A stretch of 32,276 nt of DNA, taken from positions 1-32,276 of the forward strand of contig JAIQZQ010000104.1 of the NCBI GenBank assembly GCA_021777105.1, in the 5' to 3' direction. Below are positions 24,557 to 32,210 of the stretch, piece by piece. Positions within the stretch are counted from its first letter, which is position 1, and each line of letters begins with the position of its first letter. This stretch comes from Candidatus Anammoxibacter sp. (GTDB taxonomy: Bacteria; Planctomycetota; Brocadiia; Brocadiales; Anammoxibacteraceae). The translations under genes and the position numbers were made by a program. The notes below the pieces were generated by a model that was not told the DNA's origin, made no database searches, and was given only the letters and a program-made list of their open reading frames with translations.

Positions 24557-25711
24557 ATGAAAGCCATTTCATATTTAGTTTTTACATTTGTTGCATTATT
24601 AACATTCACATTTACCACAGGCAAGTGTAACGCATTGGATCTATATTCTTCATTTGGCACGGGAGCGGACACCCTGGGCGACGGAGTTCAGGAATTTGCT
24701 GATAAATTGGAGGATATTTCCCATTTTAAAGTCCGCATAAAATCCCCTGATGATCTTGGCGTGGGTCAGTCAGCTCTGCTTGGGAAAGTTGCGGACGGCT
24801 CTATTGGCATGGCTATTGTCCTTATGGCTACACAGGATAGGGGAGATGAAGATCTAAATCTGGAGATTGATCTTTATGGTGAAAGCTTTCCTTTCGGGCT
24901 TCAAATGGAAGAGTATCTTTCCTGGCATTATAATGGCGGCGGATTAACCATTCTTGAGGATATTTTAAAAAATGACGGAGATGGCGTTGTGGCTCTGCCG
25001 GTTATAGCTTCCACCGGACAGTCCGGCGGAATGTTTATTGGCGCAATCGACCGGGCTCGTTTTGAAACCGGATTTAAAATGCGTTCTTTTGGATTTGGTC
25101 AATCAGTATTAAAAAAGGCCTATCCTAATATGCAATTTATCTCCGCAATACCAGGGTCTACCGCTGTTTCCGACATACTAGGCGGTTTTGCAAGCGATCT
25201 TGAAGGCGCGGAATTTACAAACCCGCAAATTGATCGAAAGTCGTTTTTTATCGATCCGGAACCAAATGTTCAGGAAATGGGAGTTACCCATTATTATCCT
25301 ACCGCCTGGCAAACCCCGGTAACACTCCACTATCTCATTATCAACAAAAAACGTTTTAATAGATTTAACGATAAAATGCGCAACAGCATCAAAGCAGCCG
25401 CCTTGGCAAGCACACAAGAGACCTACGCAAGATTATTAAAAAGACAGGGGGAAGCGCTTAAAGGGATTGAAGATTCAGGAATAATTATCAGCGAATTCCC
25501 TGATGATGTTTTAAAAGATCTTTTAATCGCAGCTGAAGATGTGCTTGAAGTGACCGCATCTAAAAATCCGCGTTTTGATGAGGTCCTGATCAGCATAAAA
25601 GAATTCGTCAGGAATCAGCAGGCATGGCTTAACGACGGACATATTGATCGCGATTTCCGATTCGAAAACTGGGGTACTGATTGGGAATCTGACGTTAAAG
25701 TTGAAAAATAA
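24557..25711 (+). CDS. TRAP transporter DctP-type solute-binding protein
   Basis: This 384-aa protein has a signal peptide (about residues 1-26) and the two-lobed DctP pattern: LGVGQSALLGKVADGSIGMAI in lobe 1, the ligand-contacting Arg176 in GFKMRSFGFGQ, and the domain-spanning PTAWQTPVTLHYLIINKKRF. Such proteins deliver carboxylates or similar acids to the membrane subunits DctQ and DctM, which are absent here. A strong AAGGAG lies 9 nt before ATG. The upstream gap 24292-24556 contains an imperfect hairpin (TTGTTGA/TCAACAA, near 24457) but no clear promoter. It might work with distant subunits or as a receptor. Confidence 0.85.
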   Translation: MKAISYLVFTFVALLTFTFTTGKCNALDLYSSFGTGADTLGDGVQEFADKLEDISHFKVRIKSPDDLGVGQSALLGKVADGSIGMAIVLMATQDRGDEDLNLEIDLYGESFPFGLQMEEYLSWHYNGGGLTILEDILKNDGDGVVALPVIASTGQSGGMFIGAIDRARFETGFKMRSFGFGQSVLKKAYPNMQFISAIPGSTAVSDILGGFASDLEGAEFTNPQIDRKSFFIDPEPNVQEMGVTHYYPTAWQTPVTLHYLIINKKRFNRFNDKMRNSIKAAALASTQETYARLLKRQGEALKGIEDSGIIISEFPDDVLKDLLIAAEDVLEVTASKNPRFDEVLISIKEFVRNQQAWLNDGHIDRDFRFENWGTDWESDVKVEK

Positions 25712-25731
25712 ATGAAGAGCGCTTATTAATA

Positions 25732-25961
25732 CCTAAATCAGGCGATTTTAACAATGCAGAAATTGGTAAAACAGGCTGTACGCCTGTTTTGAGTGTTTAC
25801 CACATGTAAGATGCCTGTAACGCTAATATCACCCATTAGGTGAAAACAACCGCCATCGTGTCATTTCGAACGGATGTGAGAAATCTTATGACTCTGACGG
25901 GTTTTAGGATTTCTCGCTCCGCTCGAAATGACAAACATTTTAAAGAATCGCCTGATTTAGG
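25732..25961. mobile_element. MITE with 16-bp terminal inverted repeats and TAATA target duplication
   Basis: The ends CCTAAATCAGGCGATT (25732-25747) and its reverse complement at 25946-25961 are exact. The element is flanked on both sides by TAATA (25727-25731 and 25962-25966), a likely 5-bp target duplication. Inside are a hairpin AAACAGGC/GCCTGTTT (25769-25791) and a second large hairpin built from TCATTTCGAAC...GAGAAATC and GATTTCTC...CGAAATGA. No ORF is present, so it is non-autonomous. It fills most of the gap between the two binding-protein genes. Confidence 0.85.
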
Positions 25962-26056
25962 TAATATATTTTACATTTACACAAATATTAAAGTAAAATC
26001 TTTAAATTATTTATAGTTTATTAAAGATGAACCTGATTTATTAAAGGAACCGAATT

Positions 26057-27448
26057 ATGAGAAATTTAAAATATTACAATCTAAGTTCTAAAATAGCAGT
26101 ATTATCTTTTGTGTTTATAGTTGCATTTGCCGTTTCCTTTAACCCTCTGTATGCTCTTCAAGCCGATAGAGCGGGAGATAATACCATATATGTGAGAATC
26201 GGAATGTCTGCATCATTCTCCGGTTCAAGGAGGGCTCCCAGCACAAATGGCTTGTTTGGAGCGCTTGCCGCCATTGACTGGATAAATAGCGATGCAAATA
26301 GAGAGTTCAAGATTGACGGCAAAAGGGTAAAATTTGATCTTGTAATTAAAGACGACCGCTCCAGTAACGATGAGGTAGAACGAATATATAAAGGTTTTAT
26401 AAAAAAAAGAAGGCAAATTGATTTCCTTATCGGGCCATATAGTTCAAGCGCCACCGGAGTCGCTGTAGAGATTGCTGAAAAAGCCGGAAGATTAATATTA
26501 GGGCCTTTTGGCGCTAGCGATTCAATTTATGAAGAAGCCTCCGGCTGGAGGGCGCAGGTGACACCACCGGCAAGTAAGTTTTACGCAAAACATATAGAAA
26601 TGCTTTCAGAAAAAGCGGCATCTTTAGGGCAAGTGTTTAAAGTGGCGCTGGCATTTGAAACTGATTCATTTAGTGAGTCCGTGCATTCATCCGCCAAAAA
26701 ATTAATTGAAGATAATGAAAATTTCCTTATATTCTTTGATTCCTTCTACCCTAACCAGGGCGGTGACTTATTAGCAGACGGTGGAGATATGGATAGATTT
26801 ATAGATGGTTTGCTGGATAGCATTAACAACAATACGGATGAAGCAGATAGTGTTATAATTACTGGAGGTGGGCACGATCCCGACGGAATAGCTTTTGCGC
26901 AGCTTTTAGCCAAAAAAGATTATCGCCCTGACGCCCTGGCCTTGCTTATTGCTCCCGGCATCCCTTCTTATTTCTGCGATGTTGAAGGTGGAGTGGATGA
27001 CTGCATCTCAAGTTATGCCGAAGGTATCACAACTGTATCTGCATGGCAGTCCGAACTTGAGACTTTTATTGAAGGTGAAACAGATGTCATTGACGGGTTA
27101 ACCTGGTTTGGCCCTTCACATAATGAAGCGATTACTCTTATTAAAACTAAAAATGGAGATGTTGTTCCATCATACCACGCCGGGCTTGGCGGCCAGGCAA
27201 TACTTGCATTGGCGGTTGCCGTAAAAAAAGCGCAAAGCATAAAAAACGTAAAAGTGCGTGACGCATTAAAAGAGGCCAGGTTCCAAACTGCATTCGGGAA
27301 TTTCGGCGTTGAACCGTCCACTGGGAAGCAGCAACTTCAAGATATGCTGGTAGAGCAGTGGCATGTTTCTTCTGAAGCGGGAAACCTCCATGTCATCTGG
27401 CCTGAGGCTCAGGCAACAAACGACTTTATCTTCCCAATGCCTGAATAA
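26057..27448 (+). CDS. LivJ-type (periplasmic binding protein fold I) ABC solute-binding protein
   Basis: This 463-aa protein has a signal peptide (about 1-34, ending LYA) followed by the type-I periplasmic binding fold: YVRIGMSASFSGSRR, GALAAIDWIN, IDFLIGPYSSSATGVAVEIA and GGLGGQAILALAVAVKKA near the end. This matches branched-chain amino acid or amide receptors (Peripla_BP_6). No LivH, LivM, LivF or LivG lies nearby, so it is an orphan receptor here. The start has AAAGGA about 9 nt upstream. It follows the TRAP receptor gene across the MITE, which may have separated two genes of one functional unit. Confidence 0.85.
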   Translation: MRNLKYYNLSSKIAVLSFVFIVAFAVSFNPLYALQADRAGDNTIYVRIGMSASFSGSRRAPSTNGLFGALAAIDWINSDANREFKIDGKRVKFDLVIKDDRSSNDEVERIYKGFIKKRRQIDFLIGPYSSSATGVAVEIAEKAGRLILGPFGASDSIYEEASGWRAQVTPPASKFYAKHIEMLSEKAASLGQVFKVALAFETDSFSESVHSSAKKLIEDNENFLIFFDSFYPNQGGDLLADGGDMDRFIDGLLDSINNNTDEADSVIITGGGHDPDGIAFAQLLAKKDYRPDALALLIAPGIPSYFCDVEGGVDDCISSYAEGITTVSAWQSELETFIEGETDVIDGLTWFGPSHNEAITLIKTKNGDVVPSYHAGLGGQAILALAVAVKKAQSIKNVKVRDALKEARFQTAFGNFGVEPSTGKQQLQDMLVEQWHVSSEAGNLHVIWPEAQATNDFIFPMPE

Positions 27449-27462
27449 ATATTTCGTAAGAT

Positions 27463-27924
27463 TTACGATTTTGCAATATCTTCATTCCATAGAGCAGGTT
27501 TTTCTTTAATAAATTTTCCCATTAGATCAATACATTCTGAATCATTTTGCAGTATTACTTCCACGCCGCGGTCTTGCAAAAATTTCGGGTTTCCCTGGAA
27601 ATTTTTATTTTCTCCGATTACAACTCTATTAATACCAAACTGGATTATCGTTCCGGAGCACATCATGCACGGGCTAAGAGTTGTGTATAAAGTCGCGCCT
27701 TTATAATTAGGCATTCTTCCGGCATTTCTAAAACAATCCATTTCGCCATGGGCCGTAGGGTCGCCATTTTGAACTCGTTTATTATGTCCCTTGCCAATCA
27801 CCTTTCCATTTTTAACCATAACGGCTCCGACCGGCACACCGCCTTCCTCGTACCCTTCTTTCGCTTCAAGGAAAGCAAGTTTCATGAACTTCTTATCATC
27901 ATTCACATTAATATCTGCGTCCAT
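27463..27924 (-). CDS. Yeast Fcy1-like cytosine deaminase
   Basis: This 153-aa zinc deaminase has GGVPVGAVMV, the HxE motif HGE (His59, Glu61) and SPCMMC (Cys86, Cys89). LYTTLSPC, the ENKNFQGNPKFLQDRG loop and the ending FIKEKPALWNEDI follow fungal cytosine deaminase closely, more than TadA or bacterial CodA, which is unrelated. The probable reaction is cytosine to uracil; guanine or other base deamination is the alternative. The start at 27924 matches the family length of about 158 aa. The open frame runs on to 28125 only because an inserted inverted-repeat element is in frame. The ribosome-binding site at 27924 is weak (AAAGAA). Confidence 0.85.
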   Translation of the reverse strand: MDADINVNDDKKFMKLAFLEAKEGYEEGGVPVGAVMVKNGKVIGKGHNKRVQNGDPTAHGEMDCFRNAGRMPNYKGATLYTTLSPCMMCSGTIIQFGINRVVIGENKNFQGNPKFLQDRGVEVILQNDSECIDLMGKFIKEKPALWNEDIAKS

Positions 27925-27935
27925 TTCTTTATTTA

Positions 27936-28115
27936 GGGCTCGGAAAGAAATAATTTGGCTTTTTTTGCCTGTAGATTTAGGTTGAATTTGATCAATCTGA
28001 TTGAGTCGAACCGGATGCGCAGCCATAGCTGCGTAGAGGATTCGGCGATTGAAGATTGGGCAAAGTCGGCCTGAAGATGCTGGTAAAAAAAGCCAAATTA
28101 TTTCTTTCCGAGCCC
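27936..28115. mobile_element. MITE with about 31-bp terminal inverted repeats beside the cytosine deaminase start
   Basis: The left end GGGCTCGGAAAGAAATAATT, continuing to TTTGGCTTTTTTT, is matched by the reverse complement at the right end (28085-28115). TTA flanks both ends (27933-27935 and 28116-28118), a likely 3-bp target duplication. The 180-bp element ends 11 bp upstream of the deaminase ATG and has displaced whatever promoter lay there. A short relative occurs at 30671-30706. Confidence 0.85.
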
Positions 28116-28189
28116 TTAACCCCAAGAATTTAAAATCATGTATATTTTTTATCCAAACCGGCCCTTAGGCCCTGAAGCTTTTTTTAATT

Positions 28190-28232
28190 AAACAACTTAA
28201 ACCTCATGCTAAACATGAGGTTTAAGTTGTTT
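28190..28232. terminator. Strong 19-bp perfect hairpin
   Basis: Starting at 28190, AAACAACTTAAACCTCATG pairs with CATGAGGTTTAAGTTGTTT around the 5-nt loop CTAAA, with T's after the stem on the plus strand and an AT-rich tract (TTTTTTTAATTA) before it, so T's also follow on the minus strand. It could stop transcription from both sides. It lies between the 36-aa protein gene and the deaminase MITE, and on the minus strand would insulate the deaminase from upstream genes. Confidence 0.7.
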
Positions 28233-28289
28233 TTGCGCAGACCCTAAGATTAAAATCAATTGTGACATGATTGCAGGATAACAATGAGT

Positions 28290-28315
28290 AAAAGCAGAAA
28301 ACACATTCTGCTTTT
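28290..28315 (-). terminator. Terminator after the 36-aa lysine-rich gene
   Basis: AAAAGCAGAA (28290-28299) pairs with TTCTGCTTTT (28306-28315), a 10-bp stem with a 6-nt loop, 11 bp past the minus-strand stop codon at 28327. Confidence 0.7.
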
Positions 28316-28326
28316 ATTCAAGTTTG

Positions 28327-28437
28327 TTAATTTGTCTTTGGCTGCTTATCCTCATTCTTCTTAATCTTTTTATCATGTTTAATTTTTTTTTGTTTTTGGT
28401 CCTTGTTCTTATCCTTTTTGCCGCCTTTATCTCCCAT
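28327..28437 (-). CDS. 36-aa lysine-rich protein
   Basis: This tiny gene encodes a 36-residue protein with 15 lysines, starting MGDKGGKKDKNKDQKQKKIK and ending KQPKTN. It has a clear ribosome-binding site (AAGGAGAG, about 6 nt before ATG) and its own terminator hairpin just downstream, so it is very likely expressed as a single gene. Similar lysine-rich MGDK-type small proteins occur, to my recollection, in many environmental genomes without known function. Charge suggests binding to RNA, ribosomes or DNA, and the sequence is predicted disordered or a single charged helix. Confidence 0.75.
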   Translation of the reverse strand: MGDKGGKKDKNKDQKQKKIKHDKKIKKNEDKQPKTN

Positions 28438-28616
28438 TATATTCTCTCCTTATTTAACAATTGAAAAAATATTTAAAAGTCTAACCATAAAATTGGTTCA
28501 AACATGAGTTAACGCTTCCTCATACTATATCTTTGTTCGCACAACCACAATCTTTTTCTTAAACCGTGAGAATAGAATAGAAAAACAAAGGCAAAAGCGC
28601 GCCAACAAAAATCTGG

Positions 28617-29531
28617 TTAAAACCCTAAAAAAGCCGCAAAAACCGTCAATGTTATCAGTGACGCGGCGGTTGTAAGCAAGATTGATATCGCTATTATGCG
28701 TTTGTTCATTGGATAGACCTCCGCCATTGCAAAGGGGGTTAATGCAATGGGCATTGCGGACTCCAACGTTGAGACTTTAAATTGCGGATCTGGATTAAAC
28801 AGTATTAAAATTGCGAGGAATATTCCCGGAACCGCTATCAATTTTATTGCGGATATTATTGCGGAGTGCAGAAACTCGTTATTAAACTTAATCCTGGCGA
28901 CTATGAATATGCCCAGGGCTAGAAGCACAATAGGGGATGCGGCAGAGGCAATTAAGTTTATTGGCTTTTCAATGATAACGGGAATACTCACATTAAATCC
29001 TGCAACTAGAGAGCCTATGAACACGGATATAAGCAGGGGATTTTTAAGGATGTGTTTTGCCGCCCGGTTAAAGCTGCCTGCGCCTTTGCCTGCTGAAATC
29101 TCAAGTATTAATATGCCCACTGTAAAAACAACTGCAAGATAAACGCCGATGTGGGCGCCGGCTACAGCGCCGGTATCCGGCGCAATTGATGTTATTACAG
29201 GGTAACCAAGATAGGCAATATTGCCGAAAATAACGCAAATAATATATGTGTTGCCTATTGATTTGCCCAGTTGTAAAATTCTGGTTGCAAACAGGGCGAT
29301 TGCCATTATTGAGATGAGTATAATAATGTTAAGGCCTATTATGCCGGCATTAACAGGGTAAGTGTTTTGGGAGCCTGCAAAGCTTGTTATAACTATAGCT
29401 GGGAATCCTATGTAATATCCGAATTTGTTGAACACGGCGACCCATTTATCGTCGGCGATAAACAGGCGTAAAATTGCGCCAACGGCTATGATGATAAAAA
29501 ATGGGCCGATTGTGTGTAAAATGTTTATCAT
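28617..29531 (-). CDS. AEC (auxin efflux carrier) family transporter
   Basis: This 304-aa protein has about ten membrane segments arranged as two groups of five, as in the AEC/BART family. Typical features are GPFFIIIAVGAILRL at the N-terminus, the Gly/Pro-rich region NIAYLGYPVITSIAP, and a final conserved helix with MPIALTPFAMAEVYP. Bacterial members carry malate, malonate and other organic acids by secondary transport. The substrate cannot be read from the sequence. No Shine-Dalgarno is obvious before the ATG. The gene stands alone between the small lysine-rich gene and an inverted-repeat element. Confidence 0.9.
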   Translation of the reverse strand: MINILHTIGPFFIIIAVGAILRLFIADDKWVAVFNKFGYYIGFPAIVITSFAGSQNTYPVNAGIIGLNIIILISIMAIALFATRILQLGKSIGNTYIICVIFGNIAYLGYPVITSIAPDTGAVAGAHIGVYLAVVFTVGILILEISAGKGAGSFNRAAKHILKNPLLISVFIGSLVAGFNVSIPVIIEKPINLIASAASPIVLLALGIFIVARIKFNNEFLHSAIISAIKLIAVPGIFLAILILFNPDPQFKVSTLESAMPIALTPFAMAEVYPMNKRIIAISILLTTAASLITLTVFAAFLGF

Positions 29532-29570
29532 TTTTTTGATAAAATTGAGTGTTGTTACTATTTAATAACC

Positions 29571-29725
29571 GTAACTATTCAGCGTGATTCCACATGACTA
29601 TACACACCCCTAAATCCCCTCTTATTAGAGGGGACTTTGTGGAAATAAATCCTATTTAATATCCTCTCTAATAAGATGGGTGGCCGCTTGGCGGACGGGG
29701 TGTGTAAATTACGCTGAATAGTTAC
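29571..29725. mobile_element. Inverted-repeat element reaching the stop codon of the YkgJ-like gene
   Basis: GTAACTATTCAGCGT (29571-29585) is the exact reverse complement of ACGCTGAATAGTTAC (29711-29725). Inside lies a second pair, TACACACCCC and GGGGTGTGTA, and a central hairpin, CCCCTCTTATTAGAGGGG. The 155-bp element ends on the first base of the minus-strand stop codon CTA at 29725-29727. TAATAA occurs near both ends and may be target duplication. Confidence 0.75.
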
Positions 29726-30630
29726 TAATAATCAAGGCATTTCCGGTTATCTTTATCACGCATGAATAGTTCAATGTTGCCTTTGGTAAGATGATTCACA
29801 AATGCTTCCCATAAATCAAATTTACCACTTGCAGCTTCATACAAAATCGACATAAGCAGTCTGTACGAGGGGCGGCTCTGAACATTATAGTTATTATCCA
29901 GAAGTAATCTATCAATATTATATACTTTCCGCAAAACTTGGTTAAAATTGCTTTGGTCATGACCGGATTGTACACGCCTATAATGACGCATTGCAACTTT
30001 ATGAAACAGGCTCTTTGATCCAATATTGACTCCACGCAGGGATTTAAGATAGGTTTTTAATTCTACCTTGCCGTTTGAATTGCAAGCCGGACACACTTCA
30101 TACGGTTGAACATGACAGTATGATAGTCTTCCAGTCTCCATACTTCGCATTGGCCCAATTGGCGAGAATTTACAAATATCCGGTTTATGATCTTTAAGTA
30201 TACAGCCCATCGCTAAAGGATGAGCAGTGTTAGGGATTTTTTCTTTATGATAATCATAAACCATCCCCAGAGGTTTCAAAAAGGGGCATATATTACTCGG
30301 CGCATGTTCCGGCAAAGCTCCCATTTTAGCGCCTATAGGCCGGAAACATATATTGGGTATAACAATTTCAAAATTTTGGGATTTTTTTATCCTGAGAAGG
30401 GGGGGGTTGTCTTCAAATAGTTCACACGTGTTTTTAATGCCGATTATTTTTGCGTATGGTGATTTAAGAATCATCAAAATATCATGAAAGCTTATCATAA
30501 GATAGCTACGGTCTTTACAACAAAAACCTTCGCATTCTTCTATACAGGCTTTGTCCTTCCATCGAAAACTTTCCTCCATTTGAATTGGCAATTCATCGCC
30601 TTGTAAGATTGGTTCATCATTCATATTCAC
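29725..30630 (-). CDS. YkgJ-type cysteine-cluster protein
   Basis: This 301-aa protein has CIEECEGFCC in residues 29-38 and further cysteines in NTCELF, NICFRP, NICPFL, MGCILKDHKPDICKF and VCPACN. The GCIL...PxxC...FPxGP-like pattern (here DICKFSPIGP) belongs to the YkgJ/CxxCxxCC family, thought to bind zinc or an iron-sulfur centre. The C-terminal 130 residues are helical with no known domain, making it longer than common YkgJ proteins (about 100-250 aa). The start is GTG at 30630 or ATG at 30624, neither with a clear ribosome-binding site. Function unknown. Confidence 0.75.
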   Translation of the reverse strand: MNMNDEPILQGDELPIQMEESFRWKDKACIEECEGFCCKDRSYLMISFHDILMILKSPYAKIIGIKNTCELFEDNPPLLRIKKSQNFEIVIPNICFRPIGAKMGALPEHAPSNICPFLKPLGMVYDYHKEKIPNTAHPLAMGCILKDHKPDICKFSPIGPMRSMETGRLSYCHVQPYEVCPACNSNGKVELKTYLKSLRGVNIGSKSLFHKVAMRHYRRVQSGHDQSNFNQVLRKVYNIDRLLLDNNYNVQSRPSYRLLMSILYEAASGKFDLWEAFVNHLTKGNIELFMRDKDNRKCLDY

Positions 30631-30670
30631 TCATTTATATCTCATAAATCTCTGAAATAAAAGATTCTAT

Positions 30671-30706
30671 GGGCTCGGAAAGACCAAGTTATTTCTTTCC
30701 GAGCCC
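30671..30706. repeat. Short relative of the GGGCTCGGAAAGA MITE
   Basis: GGGCTCGGAAAGA and TCTTTCCGAGCCC form 13-bp arms of a 36-bp hairpin, flanked by TAT on both sides. The arms equal the outer ends of the 27936-28115 element, so it looks like an internal-deletion remnant. It lies between the RlmI-like stop codon and the YkgJ-like start and may terminate transcription. Confidence 0.8.
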
Positions 30707-30713
30707 TATCTGT

Positions 30714-31916
30714 TTACATTCGTTCAACTTCCATGGCAATAACGCCTCTGCCTTTCGGCCACAGAGGATTCACAGGAAAGTCTGGTTCCGGTTTAAATTT
30801 TTTAACAATAGAACAGCGCTCATTTGCCATTTCCGCTGCTTTATTAATCATCTGTTCAAGTTTTTCTTCTGTTCCAAGCATAGTGTTATCGGTAATAAGA
30901 AGGCGTCCGTTAGGTGTCAAAAGGCTCAGGCATGAAGCTGCCAGTTTGGGAAGATCACTTTTAAGAAAGAAACGCCCGCTCCCTATTTGCGCGCGCGCAG
31001 GCGGATCAAGTATAATACGCTCAAATAACTCTAAACGCTTCTTTAACTTATCAATGTACTGAAACACATCATCCTTAACAAAAAGAAATTGGGGATCCCT
31101 AGGGTTAAGACCGTTTATCTTGAAATTCTCCTGCGCCCATTTCTGATGCCTGGGCTCTATTTCAACAGAAACCACACGGCGGGCGCCGGCTTTGGCGGCC
31201 GCAAGTCCAAAAGCTCCGGTATACGAGAAAAGATTTAAAACACCACAATCTTTTGCGCTCTGCGCAAACTCTCTCCTTGCGCATCTTAAATCAAAAAAAA
31301 GCCCTGTATCCAGCTTCCCCAGCGGTTGAACCAAATAATTAATCCCGCATTCCTTTACCTTAATCCTGTCAATGATTTGTTGCCCCAGCAAAACATTCTG
31401 TGTTATTCGACCTTTAAGCTGTGGCCTTTTCTCTCGAATTTTAAGAATAACGTGTTCAGGTTGTAACGGTAACAGAGCTTTTTGATGAATAACGTCAACC
31501 AGTTCAACCAGGGATTGACTTTCCAGCGAAAGTACCAGCGTCTTTCCATATAAATCCAAAGTAAATCCTGAAAGATTATCCCCCGCTCCGTTAACAAGAC
31601 GAGCAACTTCACCTTCAAAAGCTTTTATCTCTAATCGTTTTTTAATAGCAATTTCAAATCGCAAAACCAGATCATCAAAAGGATCCGGTTCGCTGCTTGA
31701 GATAAGATGCACGGCTTTATTGTCAGGATCAACAAAACCCCAGCTGAGATGCGCGCCTTCACTATCTTCAATCTTTAACCACCCATTGCCTTCAAACTTC
31801 TCTTTGTCCGGCAATCGATCAAGAATAAGCCGAGGCAACCCATCTTTAATACGCAAAGAGAGCGGAGGTAAAAGCCTAAGTGTTTTGCATGCAATTCCAA
31901 TTGTGTTTAATTCCAT
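30714..31916 (-). CDS. RlmI/RlmK-like class I SAM-dependent rRNA methyltransferase
   Basis: This 400-aa protein has an N-terminal PUA-like domain (about 1-90), a middle EEHEE-like region (VNGAGDNLSGFTLDLYGKTL), and a C-terminal Rossmann methyltransferase domain. The SAM-binding sequence is LNLFSYTGAFGLAAAKAGA, followed by acidic VVSVEIE, and the catalytic-site motif is LDPPA. This arrangement matches the COG1092 23S rRNA 5-methylcytosine family. The ATG at 31916 is preferred over the TTG at 31925, since AAAGGA lies 10 nt before it. The exact nucleotide target is not predictable. Confidence 0.88.
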   Translation of the reverse strand: MELNTIGIACKTLRLLPPLSLRIKDGLPRLILDRLPDKEKFEGNGWLKIEDSEGAHLSWGFVDPDNKAVHLISSSEPDPFDDLVLRFEIAIKKRLEIKAFEGEVARLVNGAGDNLSGFTLDLYGKTLVLSLESQSLVELVDVIHQKALLPLQPEHVILKIREKRPQLKGRITQNVLLGQQIIDRIKVKECGINYLVQPLGKLDTGLFFDLRCARREFAQSAKDCGVLNLFSYTGAFGLAAAKAGARRVVSVEIEPRHQKWAQENFKINGLNPRDPQFLFVKDDVFQYIDKLKKRLELFERIILDPPARAQIGSGRFFLKSDLPKLAASCLSLLTPNGRLLITDNTMLGTEEKLEQMINKAAEMANERCSIVKKFKPEPDFPVNPLWPKGRGVIAMEVERM

Positions 31917-31940
31917 AAATTTCAAATCCTTTATTTGTTA

Positions 31941-31961
31941 GTTATCCCATTCCGGGACAAC
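31941..31961. repeat. TTATCCC hairpin repeat, copy 3 (opposite orientation)
   Basis: GTTATCCC and GGGACAAC pair with one mismatch around ATTCC. Its reverse complement, TTGTCCCGGAATGGGATAA, closely resembles the copy at 22269-22287. It lies 25 bp upstream of the RlmI-like start codon. Confidence 0.5.
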
Positions 31962-32120
31962 AATTAGTAGAAGCGGAAAGAACCAGACTGTTAGCCTGAA
32001 CCTCTTGTCGAACTAAAGTTAATAATGTATGTTAATTTTTACTCGTTACAAGGCTCCCGCCCTAACCGTTACCCATAAATAAGCGCTGGACAATATTTAA
32101 AATGAATATTCAACTAAAAC

Positions 32121-32210
32121 GCCCTGAAAGGGCAGAAATATATTAGCCCAGGGTAAGCGAATGCGCCACCCTGGGTACAATGAGTCCACATATTTAACCC
32201 TGAAGGGGTT
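32121..32210. repeat. Multi-hairpin palindromic repeat at the window end
   Basis: Three successive hairpins are seen: GCCCTGAAAGGGC (32121-32133), CCCAGGGT with ACCCTGGG (32147-32154 and 32168-32175), and AACCCTGAAGGGGTT (32196-32210). Similar strings occur, as I recall, as dispersed repeats in many environmental bacteria. No gene is visible in 31926-32276. Confidence 0.7.

Noticed and set aside
27925..28125. N-terminal extension of the cytosine deaminase
   Set aside because: It is encoded almost entirely by the inserted inverted-repeat element and has no match to the family; 27924 gives the normal length.
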